Of a DNA stretch of 64,000 bases, positions 44,814 to 54,532 are shown in pieces. Both the position numbers and the translations under genes were made by a program. Each line of letters begins with the position of its first letter. Within the stretch, counting starts at the first letter, position 1. Location of the stretch: NCBI GenBank assembly GCA_031552335.1, contig JAVBMQ010000052.1, positions 1 through 64,000 of the forward strand, in the 5' to 3' direction. This DNA comes from JAISFI01 sp031552335. Its GTDB lineage: Bacteria; Bacteroidota; Bacteroidia; Bacteroidales; Azobacteroidaceae. The notes below the pieces were generated by a model. It had not been told where the DNA came from, did no database searches, and saw only the letters and a program-made list of their open reading frames with translations.

Positions 44814-47675
44814 ATGAAAATTAAAAGCAAAAACATGATTCCTACAGCTGCTTTGGTAGCATTTCTGCTTGCCGGCTGTAGTAACACGCCATGTAAAAAG
44901 GTTGAAGATGGCGCTATTATTACATTAAATACCGAAAAGGCCCATTCGGCAAAAAAGATTAAACTACAGGTTGTCAATGATGACATCATTCATATATCGG
45001 CAACTCCGGACAACCAGTTTTCCGACAAAAAAAGCTTAGTGGCAACCTATGGCAAAACACAGACAGCCGGTTGGAATATAGAAGAACAGGATAATAACGT
45101 CATTTTAAAAACTGCCACAACGGTAGTGAGTGTTTCTCTGAATACCGGAGAAATTTCATTTTCAGACATCGACGGAAATCTTTTACTTTCCGAGAATAAA
45201 GGTGGCGGAAAATCTTTTTCCGGTATCGAAGTAGAAGGGAAAAAGGCATATACGATGACGCAGGTTTTCGAGTCGCCTTCCGATGAAGCGTTTTATGGCT
45301 TGGGGCAACATCAGGCCGATGAATTTAACTACAAAGGGAGAAATGAAGAATTATTCCAGTATAATACAAAGGTGTCTGTCCCTTTTATTTTATCAACTAA
45401 AAACTACGGAATATTGTGGGATAATTATTCCTTTAGCAGATTTGGCGACCCACGTCCGTATGCCAACATAGACCAATTCAAACTGTATGACGAAAATGGT
45501 AAAGAAGGTGGACTAACAGCAACCTATATGATTAATAGTGATACAAATAATATATTTGTAAAGAGAAATGAATCACAAATTGACTATGAAAACCTTGAGA
45601 CAATTAAAAAATTTCCACAGGATTTCCCGTTCAATAATTCACGAATCACCTGGGAAGGCGAGATAGAGGCTAATGAAACAGGACAATATCATTTCATTCT
45701 GTATTATGCAGGATATACCGCTGTGTCGGTAGACGATAAAGTGATTGTTCCTGAAAGATGGCGTACCGCATGGAATCCGAATAGTTATAAATACACACTG
45801 GATATGAAAGCCAATGAACGACATAAAATTAAGCTCGATTGGAAGCCGGATGGCGGCGTATCGTATATCGGATTGAAAGCCCTTAGCCCGAGAACTCCTG
45901 AAGAACAAAATAAACTTTCATTATGGTCTGAAATGGGCGACCAGATAGACTATTACTTCATCCGGGGCAATAATATGGATGATGTAATCAAAGGATACCG
46001 CACGGTTACTGGCAAATCGCAGGTAATGCCCAAATGGGCGATGGGATTCTGGCAAAGCCGTGAACGCTATAAAACACAGGATGAACTATTGACAGCACTC
46101 AAAGAATATCGCAAAAGGAATATTCCTATCGATAATATTGTTCAGGATTGGTCGTATTGGCCGGTAGATGCATGGGGAAGCCATGATTTCGACCCGGCAC
46201 GTTTTCCAGACCCTAAAGGAATGATAGACAGCATACATGCAATGGATGCCCGTATCATGATTTCGGTCTGGCCTAAATTTTATCATACGACAGACAATTA
46301 TAAAGCATTCGACGAAAAAGGATGGATGTTTAACCTTGCAGTGAAAGACAGCATCCGCGACTGGATAGACAATGGATATATAGCCGGTTTTTATGATGCT
46401 TACAGCGATGGCGCCCGGAAATTATTCTGGGGTCAGATAAACAACAAATTGTATTCCAAAGACATTGATGCCTGGTGGATGGATGCTTCCGAACCGGATA
46501 TATTATCAAACGCCAGCATGCAGTACCGCAAAAAGTTAATGACTCCTACAGCATTAGGATCATCGACAGAGTATTTCAATACATACGCTTTAGTCAATGC
46601 GATGGCTATTTACGAGGGGCAACGTTCGGTAAATCCGGATAATCGTGTTTTCCTGCTTACCCGTTCGGGATTTGCCGGATTACAACGTTATTCTACGGCT
46701 ACCTGGAGCGGCGATATAGGAACACGATGGGAAGATATGAAAGCGCAAATATCTGCCGGATTGAATTTTGCCATGTCGGGCATTCCGTACTGGACAATGG
46801 ATATCGGCGGATTCTGTGTTGAAAAACGATACGAACAGGCGCAACAAGAATTTAACCGTACAGGAAAAGAAAACGCAGACCTCAAAGAGTGGCGTGAATT
46901 GAATACCCGCTGGTTCCAATTCGGGGCATTCTGTCCTTTGTTCCGCAGCCACGGACAATATCCATACCGCGAAATCTACAATATCGCTCCGGAAAACCAT
47001 CCTGCATATAACAGTATGGTCTATTACACAAAACTTCGTTACCGGATGATGCCATATATATACTCGCTGGCTGGCATGACTTATTTTAATGATTACACCA
47101 TTATGCGGGCGTTGGTCATGGATTTCGCTTCCGATCCAAAGACGCATCATATCGGCGACCAGTATATGTTCGGTCCGGCAATGATGGTATGCCCGGTTTA
47201 TTCTTATAAAACAGCATCGAGAGACGTGTACTTTCCGTCTAATACCAATTGGTATAATTATGAAACAGGAGAATACCTGACGGGAGGAAAGATAGTGAAC
47301 GTATCAGCTCCTTATGAACGAATTCCTTTGTTTGTAAAAGAAGGTTCTATCGTATTAATGGGAAAAGATATACAATCGACTAAAGAAACACAAAACGATT
47401 TGGTGGTGAAAGTATACACCGGTAAAGATGCAGAATTTACGCTTTATGAAGATGAAGGTGTAAATTACAACTACGAAAAAGGTGCTTATTCCACTATTCA
47501 ATGCAGCTATGACGAGACTTCAAAAAAACTTACCTTCGGAGCAATAAGAGGAGAATATCCTGGTATGACTAAAGAAAGAGTATTTAACATAGAATGGATT
47601 ACAAAAGGGCAGAAAAATATTATTTCAAAAGTACAATATACAGGTAATGAAGTAACTGTCGTTATGGGTAAATAA
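44814..47675 (+). CDS. GH31 alpha-xylosidase lipoprotein with PA14 insert
   Basis: The 953-aa protein has a lipoprotein signal (FLLAGC) with no acidic run after the cysteine (SNTPCKK), predicting a periplasmic-facing lipoprotein. The GH31 N-terminal sandwich is interrupted by a PA14 domain (about 250-362: EIEANETGQYHFILYYAGYT, KIKLDWKPDGG). The barrel begins near 405 (PKWAMGFWQSRERYK) with VQDWSYWP and nucleophile D557 in AWWMDASEPDIL, followed by the usual C-terminal sandwiches. GH31 with a PA14 insert is the architecture of xyloglucan-specific alpha-xylosidases (Cellvibrio Xyl31A, B. ovatus GH31), which remove terminal xylose from the non-reducing end of xyloglucan oligosaccharides. It is first of a GH31-GH2-GH5 operon with a promoter at 44784. 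Confidence 0.95.
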   Translation: MKIKSKNMIPTAALVAFLLAGCSNTPCKKVEDGAIITLNTEKAHSAKKIKLQVVNDDIIHISATPDNQFSDKKSLVATYGKTQTAGWNIEEQDNNVILKTATTVVSVSLNTGEISFSDIDGNLLLSENKGGGKSFSGIEVEGKKAYTMTQVFESPSDEAFYGLGQHQADEFNYKGRNEELFQYNTKVSVPFILSTKNYGILWDNYSFSRFGDPRPYANIDQFKLYDENGKEGGLTATYMINSDTNNIFVKRNESQIDYENLETIKKFPQDFPFNNSRITWEGEIEANETGQYHFILYYAGYTAVSVDDKVIVPERWRTAWNPNSYKYTLDMKANERHKIKLDWKPDGGVSYIGLKALSPRTPEEQNKLSLWSEMGDQIDYYFIRGNNMDDVIKGYRTVTGKSQVMPKWAMGFWQSRERYKTQDELLTALKEYRKRNIPIDNIVQDWSYWPVDAWGSHDFDPARFPDPKGMIDSIHAMDARIMISVWPKFYHTTDNYKAFDEKGWMFNLAVKDSIRDWIDNGYIAGFYDAYSDGARKLFWGQINNKLYSKDIDAWWMDASEPDILSNASMQYRKKLMTPTALGSSTEYFNTYALVNAMAIYEGQRSVNPDNRVFLLTRSGFAGLQRYSTATWSGDIGTRWEDMKAQISAGLNFAMSGIPYWTMDIGGFCVEKRYEQAQQEFNRTGKENADLKEWRELNTRWFQFGAFCPLFRSHGQYPYREIYNIAPENHPAYNSMVYYTKLRYRMMPYIYSLAGMTYFNDYTIMRALVMDFASDPKTHHIGDQYMFGPAMMVCPVYSYKTASRDVYFPSNTNWYNYETGEYLTGGKIVNVSAPYERIPLFVKEGSIVLMGKDIQSTKETQNDLVVKVYTGKDAEFTLYEDEGVNYNYEKGAYSTIQCSYDETSKKLTFGAIRGEYPGMTKERVFNIEWITKGQKNIISKVQYTGNEVTVVMGK

Positions 47676-47690
47676 TAAAGTACCGTTATC

Positions 47691-50201
47691 ATGAAAAAAC
47701 ATTTGTATTTAATCGTTAGTATCGGCATAATCTTCCTCTCTTGTTCAGTCCGGGAGAAAACACGGAACGTTGTGGATTTCACGGAAGATTGGAAGTTCTA
47801 TCTGGGCGATGATCCGGCAGCATCGGTTGCTGATTTTGATGATAAAGATTGGCGAACGCTGAATCTTCCTCACGATTGGAGTATTGAGACGGATTTTAGT
47901 GAAAAAAATCCGGCAACACCCGGTGGAGGCGCGCTTCCCGGGGGAATAGGTTGGTACCGGAAAGAGTTTACCCCCGACAAATCATCCGAAGGTAAAAATA
48001 CCTATATCGATTTCGATGGAATATATTGGAATAGCAAAGTATGGATAAACGGGCAATTGTTGGGCGAGCGGCCTAACGGATATATTTCGTTTCGTTATGA
48101 CCTTACGCCATACATGAAATCCGGCGAAAAGAATGTTATTGCTGTTCGTGTAGATAACTCAGAGCAACCCAACTCCCGCTGGTATTCGGGTTCCGGTATT
48201 TACCGCAACGTGTGGCTGACTATTGCTAATCCTTTACATGTGGCGCACTGGGGTACTTTTGTCACGACTCCTGCCGTAACGAAAGAAAATGCAACAATTA
48301 ACATTATTACCAATGTAGAAAATACATCGGCAGCACAACAGGATGCCAGATTATTATCCATATTGGTTGACGCTTCGGGAAAGGAAGTCGCTAAAACCGA
48401 TAGCCGGATTGAAATTGCCGCCAATGGAAATGTGGAAGCAGAACACACATTGAAAGTTGATAATCCCAGTTTATGGTCTATCGAACAGCCGACTATGTAT
48501 AAAGTAATAACGCGGATTGAGCAAAATGGCAAAACGATCGACGAATATGAGACTCCTGTGGGTATCCGGTATTTTTCATTCGACAAGGATAAAGGATTTT
48601 TCCTCAACGGGGAATCCGTGAAAATAAAGGGAGTCTGTAACCATCATGATTTAGGTTGTTTGGGAGCGGCTGTAAACGTTCGCGCAATAGAACGCCAATT
48701 AGAAATACTAAAAGAGATGGGGTGTAATGGCATCCGCACCTCGCATAACCCGCCGGCGCCTGAATTATTGGATTTATGCGACAAAATGGGATTCATCGTT
48801 ATGGATGAGGCTTTCGATATGTGGCGGAAGAAAAAATCGCCATACGATTATTCGCATGATTTCCCGGAATGGCACGAACAGGATTTGAGCGATATGATTC
48901 TGCGAGACAGAAACCATCCGTCCATATTTATGTGGAGCATTGGAAACGAAGTCCTGGAACAATGGTCTCACATCGATGCCGATACATTGAATTTACAACA
49001 AGCCAACATGGTGCTTAATTTTGCCAACACGCTGAACAAAAAAGATATCGACGCGGAAAAATTGCATGTAAATTCATTGTTAGCCATCAAACTGACAGAT
49101 ATTGTAAAAAAACTCGATTCTACACGTCCGGTTACAAGCGGAAATAACGAAACGGAACCTTCAAATCATATTTTCCGTTCGGGCGCTATGGATATCATCG
49201 GATTCAATTACCATGAAAACAATTGGCCCGAAGCTGTATTCCACGAAAAGTTTCCCAATCAGAAGCTGATCATTACCGAATCGACCTCCGCCCTGATGTC
49301 ACGGGGATATTATGAAATGCCTTCAGACAGTATCCGGCATCGCCCCACACGTTGGGATATACCATTCGACCTTCCGGTGCATCAAAATTCTGCTTACGAC
49401 AATGTACATGCACCGTGGGGAAGCACTCACGAAAACACTTGGAAAATGGTGAAAAAATACGACCACATTTCCGGTATGTATCTGTGGACAGGCTTCGACT
49501 ATCTGGGAGAACCAACGCCGTTTTGGTGGCCGTCCCGCAGTTCCTGTTTCGGTGTAATCGATTTGGCCGGATTCCCTAAAGATGTGTTTTATATGTACCA
49601 GAGCGAATGGAGAGATAAAAAACCAATGTTACACATTTTTCCCCATTGGAATTGGGAAGAAGGACAACCGGTCGATGTATGGGCATATTACAACAATGCC
49701 GATGAAGTGGAATTATTCCTCAACGGTAAATCATTAGGAAAAAAAACGAAACCAGAAGATGCCTTCCATGTTTTTTGGCGTATTCCATTTGAAAAAGGCA
49801 TATTAAAAGCCGTTTCATACAAAGCAGGTAAAGAGGTGTTGATAAAAGAAATCAGGACAACAGGCGCTCCCGTTTCTATCAGGCTTACAGCCGACCGGAA
49901 AACAATCAAAGCCGATGGGAAAGACCTTTCTTTCGTTACGGTGGAAGTGTTAGATCCGGAAGGGCTGCCTGTACCGACAGCAAATAACCTGATTCAATTT
50001 TCAATAGAAGGAAACGGATTAATTGCCGGTACGGACAACGGAGACCCGACCGATTCAAATTCGTTGAAGAAACCCCGGAGAAACCTGTTTAACGGAAAAG
50101 CGCTGGTGGTAGTGCAATCTGCTAAAAAGTGCGGTTCTGTCAAACTGATAGCAATAGCGGAGAATCTAAAAGAAGGAGTAATTGAAATAAACGTAAACTA
50201 A
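47691..50201 (+). CDS. GH2 beta-galactosidase lipoprotein
   Basis: The 836-aa enzyme has a lipobox IFLSC followed by SVREK, without an acidic export signal, so it is expected in the periplasm. The family order is plain: jelly-roll (about 25-190, GGIGWYRKEFT, YSGSGIYRNVWL), Ig-like domain, barrel from about 300 (GVCNHHDLG, GCNGIRTSHNPP) with acid/base E420 in WSIGNEV and nucleophile E530 in ITEST, then two C-terminal beta domains (GIRQ-type and Big-like). It would take beta-galactose off xyloglucan side chains after GH29 removes fucose. It starts 15 bases after GH31. Confidence 0.94.
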   Translation: MKKHLYLIVSIGIIFLSCSVREKTRNVVDFTEDWKFYLGDDPAASVADFDDKDWRTLNLPHDWSIETDFSEKNPATPGGGALPGGIGWYRKEFTPDKSSEGKNTYIDFDGIYWNSKVWINGQLLGERPNGYISFRYDLTPYMKSGEKNVIAVRVDNSEQPNSRWYSGSGIYRNVWLTIANPLHVAHWGTFVTTPAVTKENATINIITNVENTSAAQQDARLLSILVDASGKEVAKTDSRIEIAANGNVEAEHTLKVDNPSLWSIEQPTMYKVITRIEQNGKTIDEYETPVGIRYFSFDKDKGFFLNGESVKIKGVCNHHDLGCLGAAVNVRAIERQLEILKEMGCNGIRTSHNPPAPELLDLCDKMGFIVMDEAFDMWRKKKSPYDYSHDFPEWHEQDLSDMILRDRNHPSIFMWSIGNEVLEQWSHIDADTLNLQQANMVLNFANTLNKKDIDAEKLHVNSLLAIKLTDIVKKLDSTRPVTSGNNETEPSNHIFRSGAMDIIGFNYHENNWPEAVFHEKFPNQKLIITESTSALMSRGYYEMPSDSIRHRPTRWDIPFDLPVHQNSAYDNVHAPWGSTHENTWKMVKKYDHISGMYLWTGFDYLGEPTPFWWPSRSSCFGVIDLAGFPKDVFYMYQSEWRDKKPMLHIFPHWNWEEGQPVDVWAYYNNADEVELFLNGKSLGKKTKPEDAFHVFWRIPFEKGILKAVSYKAGKEVLIKEIRTTGAPVSIRLTADRKTIKADGKDLSFVTVEVLDPEGLPVPTANNLIQFSIEGNGLIAGTDNGDPTDSNSLKKPRRNLFNGKALVVVQSAKKCGSVKLIAIAENLKEGVIEINVN

Positions 50202-50231
50202 AAAATCTTTTTAATTCTTAATTCCTTACAT

Positions 50232-50324
50232 ATGAAATCAGTTGGTTTGTTCCCTGTATTATGCTTGCTCGCTGTATCTTTACATGCGCAGTCCAATTTA
50301 TTTTACTTATCATTAAATAATTAA
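50232..50324 (+). pseudogene. Signal-peptide stub of a lost secreted gene
   Basis: A 30-codon frame in the 134-bp gap between GH2 and GH5 encodes MKSVGLFPVLCLLAVSLHAQ then ten residues and a stop. The first 20 residues are a textbook signal peptide with an AHAQ-type cleavage site, the same kind used by other enzymes here. Nothing homologous to a mature domain follows. It is best explained as the 5' remnant of a deleted gene in this operon; a functional micropeptide is possible but less likely. Confidence 0.5.
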
Positions 50325-50335
50325 ATATTAAACTT

Positions 50336-51775
50336 ATGAAAACAAGATTGAATGTAATGATTATGCTGGCCCTCTTCCTTTTTTCATGCTCCGATGATGA
50401 AAGAACAATTAATGTCGATATACAAGAATCTTCCATACAATTCGACAGAAGAGGCGGTTCGGCCACACTCACCATACTTTCGACCGCAGAGGTATCTGTC
50501 CGAAGCACTGAAGCATGGTGTAAGGTTGAAGGTTATACTCCTACGTCAACTTCCCGCCTGTATAAAATAACGGCGGAATCCAATCCGTTGGAGGAAATCC
50601 GGTATGCAAAACTTATTGTTACCGCCAATGGATTTGAAAAACAAATACCTGTAGAGCAATCAACTTCCCTTTATGGTGGTGAGCCGGAACCTTATACAGA
50701 CAAATATGCCGTACGCGAAAAACTCTCTACCATGCAACTGGTTGATGAAATGGGCTTAGGTATCAACCTCGGCAACACTTTAGACGCAACCGGCGACTGG
50801 ATTAACCCAAGCAGCATCTCCAATTACGAACAAGCCTGGGGCAGTCCCATCATTACCAAAGAAATGATCGAGGGCTATGCCAAAGCAGGCTATTCTTCCA
50901 TGCGATTCCCCGTCAGCTGGAGTAATATGATGTTAGATAATTATCAAATCCATCCCGATCTGATGGATAGGGTTGAAACGATCTTAAACTGGATATTGGA
51001 CTGTGGTATGGTGGCTATTATCAATGTACACCATGAAAATGAATGGGTAAAGAAAGTACCCACTGACACTGAAGCCAAGAAGAAATTCACCGCTGTATGG
51101 ACGCAGATATGCCAACGTTTTGAGAAATATGGCGACCACTTGATGTTCGAACCCATGAATGAAATCGGTTACGATGAGATATGGACTACCTGGAGCGGAA
51201 ACCAGGCGGATAAAGCCAAAGCATTCGGATATGTGAATGAGCTTAACCAACTCTTTGTAGACATCGTCAGAGAAAGCGGTGGCAACAATGCCAAACGCCA
51301 TCTCCTGGTAGAAATATACAATACAGGACTGCAATATGCCTACGATCCGCTTACCAAGATACCGAATGACCCGGCAGACCGCTTGGCATTGACTGTTCAT
51401 TATTATGAACCTGCCCTATTTGCCATCCTGGGTAATGGAGAAGTTGCCGATTGGGGCGTAGGTGTTCCTTCCTGGGGAACTGTTGCGGAAATTAAAACTC
51501 TCAACGATAACATGGAAATGCTGAAAAAGAACTGCGTAGACAAAGGCATACCTGTTATCGTGGGTGAATATTCATGTTCCTCCAAAGACAGGACACAGGA
51601 AGTGGTTAGGCTGTATTGCGTTTCCGTTACCGAAGCAATCTATTCCCGCGGAATGTGCCCGATGCTTTGGGATGTTCCGGTAGTGGGACAATACAACCGG
51701 AATACCTGCCAATTTGACGATCCTCTCTTTTTGGAACAAATGATGGAGATTAAGACCAAATATCCCCGTAAATGA
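50336..51775 (+). CDS. BACON-GH5 endo-xyloglucanase (GH5_4-like) surface lipoprotein
   Basis: The 479-aa protein has a lipobox LFLFSC followed by SDDE, an acidic export signal that predicts the cell surface. Residues about 25-115 are a BACON domain (IQESSIQFDRRGGSATLTI, AKLIVTANGFEKQIPVEQ). The GH5 barrel (about 135-470) shows GINLGNTLDA, MRFPVSW, INVHHENEW, acid/base E276 in EPMNEIG and nucleophile E411 in IVGEYSC. BACON plus GH5_4 as a surface lipoprotein matches the xyloglucan endoglucanase of the B. ovatus xyloglucan locus, which starts degradation by cutting the beta-1,4-glucan backbone. It is third of the GH31-GH2-GH5 operon. Confidence 0.94.
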   Translation: MKTRLNVMIMLALFLFSCSDDERTINVDIQESSIQFDRRGGSATLTILSTAEVSVRSTEAWCKVEGYTPTSTSRLYKITAESNPLEEIRYAKLIVTANGFEKQIPVEQSTSLYGGEPEPYTDKYAVREKLSTMQLVDEMGLGINLGNTLDATGDWINPSSISNYEQAWGSPIITKEMIEGYAKAGYSSMRFPVSWSNMMLDNYQIHPDLMDRVETILNWILDCGMVAIINVHHENEWVKKVPTDTEAKKKFTAVWTQICQRFEKYGDHLMFEPMNEIGYDEIWTTWSGNQADKAKAFGYVNELNQLFVDIVRESGGNNAKRHLLVEIYNTGLQYAYDPLTKIPNDPADRLALTVHYYEPALFAILGNGEVADWGVGVPSWGTVAEIKTLNDNMEMLKKNCVDKGIPVIVGEYSCSSKDRTQEVVRLYCVSVTEAIYSRGMCPMLWDVPVVGQYNRNTCQFDDPLFLEQMMEIKTKYPRK

Positions 51776-52080
51776 TGAAAAAAATATTTTCGTAAGCTTG
51801 GGCGATGTATTAAGTTACTCCATCGCCCACGACGGAGAAACTGTTCTTTATAACTCCCCTGTTTCTCTTACGCTTAGTAGCGGAGAAGTATGGGGAGAGA
51901 AACCCGAACATAACCGGACTTTTCCACGGCTACAGATACAATACCGCTACGCGGTTAAAATAGCTCAAATCGTCCTCTAATGTAGTTGGAATAAAAGTCA
52001 AGATGGGTACCAAAAGAATATCCGGCAAACGTAAGTATTTTAGCTTTCGTGTTTCATGGTTTCATTTACAGCTTCCGATT
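51776..52080. other. Convergent intergenic region with hairpins and a decayed REP-like element
   Basis: This 305-bp gap between the GH5 (plus) and GH3 (minus) stop codons has an 8-bp stem GGGCGATG (51800-51807) / CATCGCCC (51821-51828), a 7-bp stem GAGAAAC (51835-51841) / GTTTCTC (51861-51867) and the palindrome ACCGCTACGCGGT near 51944-51956. The last also occurs at 12429-12440 beside the RAYT arms, and CCACGGCTAC is shared too. This suggests an old REP/BIME relic. Neither stem has a U-tract, but either may end transcription. Confidence 0.45.
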
Positions 52081-54282
52081 TTATTTTATGCTCACAACAA
52101 CGGAACTTTTAACATCTTCCGAAGAAGCGGCACAATGCAAGGTAAATTTATCCGCTTCCACTACCCACTCATGCGCCTGATCGTCGAAATAAGCCAGTTC
52201 CTTTACAGGTATAGCAATTTCTACCGTTTGGGTTTCTCCGGCTTTCAGAAATATTTTTTGAAATCCTTTCAACTCTTTTACCGGACGAGGTAATGAGGGT
52301 TTATGCTGTGCTGCATATATCTGAACTACTTCCAAACCATCTTTCGAACCTTTGTTGGTAAGAGGAACCGATATGTAGATTACATCGTTTTTGTTGTATT
52401 CTTTCCGGTCGGTCGATACTTTTCCATATTCGAATGTTGTATAGGAGAGCCCATATCCGAACGGGAATAATGCAGGGATTTTTTTCGTGTCATGCCAGCG
52501 GTAACCAACCAGAATGTCTTCCATGTAAACTTCCCGGATACTGTCGCCGGGGTATGACAGTTTGCCGAATGACATGGCTCCGTTGTCTTCCCATCGTTTA
52601 GGAATACTGAACGGCAGTCGTCCCGACGGATTTACCTCGCCCGAAATAACGTTTGCAATAGCTGTTCCCGTTTCAGAACCTAAATACCAGGATTGCATGA
52701 GTGCGGGAATTTTGTTTAACCAAGGCATGGCGACACCGTTTCCGCTGATGAGGATGATCCCCATGTTTTTATTGACTTTCAGCAGTTCTTCAATCAGTTC
52801 GTCTTGTCCGAAAGGTAATCCGTACGAAAGACGGTCACCCGACTCACAATCCTGATTGAAGTTTTTATTTAATCCGCCGAAAAACAGGACCACATCGGCA
52901 TCCTTTGCCAAAACCAACGCTTCCCTTTTCAAAGAATCAGCATTGTAAGGAGATGCCGTAACAGCGCCATAGGACGTTGGGCCCGACCCGTAACCCATCG
53001 TATAAAATACGTTATCGGCTCCGTATTTTTCTATCAATCCTTCGATGGGAGTGATTTCTTTACTCACTTTTACGTTGGATGAACCTCCGCCGGTACATAA
53101 TTTACGGGAAGCATTTTCGCCGATAACGACAATTTTGCTGTAGCGGCCGGACTGAACCGGAAAAAAGTTATTGTTATTTTTCAACAGTACAATGCCCTGT
53201 TCGCCTACCTGACGGGCCACATCGTAATGTTCTTTGGTTATAAAACTGCCATACGGGCGATTCCTGTCCATATTCGTGCGGAAGTTCAAACGCAGGATGC
53301 GCCGTACCTTTTCATCCAAACTCGAGACAGGAAGCGTGCCGTTTTGTATCTTTTTCAGGTATGGCGTTGCCATGAAATATCTTTCGAAAGCAAACTTCTC
53401 CCCTGTCGTAAGTCCATCCGTCCAGGTTCCCATTTCGATATCCAAGCCATTCAATGCTGCTTCGTCCGTATTGTGAGTGCTTCCCCAATCGGAAATCAAA
53501 ACACCGTCAAATCCCCATTCGCCTTTCAGGATATCCATAATAAGCCGTTTATTGTGTGTACAATATTGACCGCGATACTTGTTATAAGAACCCATTACCG
53601 CCCAGGCTTTTCCTTCGATTACTCCGGCTTTGAATCCCGGCAGGTATATCTCATACAATGCCCGGTCTGAAACTTCTACATCAATATGTCCGCGCCATGT
53701 TTCCTGATTATTGAGGGCATAATGCTTGATGCAGGCAGCCACTCCATTTTTTTGTACACCTTTCACATAAGCCGGAACCATTTGCGATACTAAAAACGGG
53801 TCTTCGCCCATGTATTCAAAGTTCCTTCCATTGGCAGGAGTGCGGTATATGTTCAACGCGGGCCCTAATAAAACGTCTTTTCGGCGGTAGCGAGCTTCTT
53901 CACCTATAGCTTGTCCGTATTTCAGCGACAAATCGGGGTTGAAGGTTGCAGCTAAGCAGGTCATTGCAGGGAAAGCCGTCGAAGCGTCATTGGTCCATCC
54001 GGCACTGGCCCAGCTGTTCCATTCAAGTTCTTTGTTTATACCATGAGGGCCGTCAGTCATTAATATTTCTGGAATACCCAGCGAGGGTACTCCGGGAGTC
54101 GAAAAGTTGGACTGCGCATGTATCATGGCTATTTTTTCTTCCAGCGTCATTCGGGAGAGAGCGTCTTCCACACGAACCTCGATAGGTTTAGACTCATCTA
54201 AATACACCGGAATCCGTACAGATTGTGCCTGAATCGATGAAATACTTAATCCTAACAATACACAAGTTAATGTTTTTTTCAT
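52081..54282 (-). CDS. GH3 beta-glucosidase (first of two)
   Basis: The 733-aa enzyme has a signal peptide (1-19, ending SIQA) with no lipobox. The GH3 N-terminal barrel carries TLEEKIAMIHAQ, KHYALNNQE and nucleophile D265 in LISDWGSTH; the alpha/beta sandwich follows (from about 370), and a fibronectin-III-like domain ends the protein (about 650-725, GLEVVQIYAAQ, LKGFQKI). It is expected in the periplasm, releasing glucose from the debranched cello-oligosaccharide backbone. It is transcribed alone on the minus strand from a -7 element at 54324-54331 and faces the GH5 gene at 54533 across a shared control region. Confidence 0.93.
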   Translation of the reverse strand: MKKTLTCVLLGLSISSIQAQSVRIPVYLDESKPIEVRVEDALSRMTLEEKIAMIHAQSNFSTPGVPSLGIPEILMTDGPHGINKELEWNSWASAGWTNDASTAFPAMTCLAATFNPDLSLKYGQAIGEEARYRRKDVLLGPALNIYRTPANGRNFEYMGEDPFLVSQMVPAYVKGVQKNGVAACIKHYALNNQETWRGHIDVEVSDRALYEIYLPGFKAGVIEGKAWAVMGSYNKYRGQYCTHNKRLIMDILKGEWGFDGVLISDWGSTHNTDEAALNGLDIEMGTWTDGLTTGEKFAFERYFMATPYLKKIQNGTLPVSSLDEKVRRILRLNFRTNMDRNRPYGSFITKEHYDVARQVGEQGIVLLKNNNNFFPVQSGRYSKIVVIGENASRKLCTGGGSSNVKVSKEITPIEGLIEKYGADNVFYTMGYGSGPTSYGAVTASPYNADSLKREALVLAKDADVVLFFGGLNKNFNQDCESGDRLSYGLPFGQDELIEELLKVNKNMGIILISGNGVAMPWLNKIPALMQSWYLGSETGTAIANVISGEVNPSGRLPFSIPKRWEDNGAMSFGKLSYPGDSIREVYMEDILVGYRWHDTKKIPALFPFGYGLSYTTFEYGKVSTDRKEYNKNDVIYISVPLTNKGSKDGLEVVQIYAAQHKPSLPRPVKELKGFQKIFLKAGETQTVEIAIPVKELAYFDDQAHEWVVEADKFTLHCAASSEDVKSSVVVSIK

Positions 54283-54323
54283 GTCTTTATTTATAATAGT
54301 AATTTATAGACATTGTACTCTTA

Positions 54324-54511
54324 CAAATATAAGGCTTAATATACCATTTGAAGGTCTTATATGTTTCAGGGGGGCATCTTGTTACACGAAACAGGGAGTA
54401 GTATTTGTTTCTTTTATGGGGCGAATTTGATAACAAACTTATCCGGTATATTTTATATACCATATCTGAAACATATCAGTATGATTATTATGAATGATAA
54501 TAGTATGTTTG
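54324..54511. promoter_or_regulatory. Divergent control region of GH3 and GH5 with TGTTTC/GAAACA motifs
   Basis: Leftward -7 element TATATTTG (minus, 54324-54331) serves GH3; rightward TATGTTTG (54504-54511), 21 bases before the ATG at 54533, serves GH5. A perfect 11-bp inverted repeat ATATGTTTCAG (54359-54369) / CTGAAACATAT (54466-54476) spans most of the gap. The core TGTTTC recurs at 54406 and GAAACA at 54388; the two forward copies are 44 bp apart, as in the SusC/GH31 control region. TGAAACAT also occurs at 44703-44710, so both regions may bind the same regulator (inference). Confidence 0.55.
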
Positions 54512-54532
54512 TACCTATTAAAATCATACCAG

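Noticed and set aside
50218..50508. 96-codon minus-strand frame upstream of BACON-GH5
   Set aside because: It overlaps the GH5 start and lipobox in antisense and has no recognisable features.
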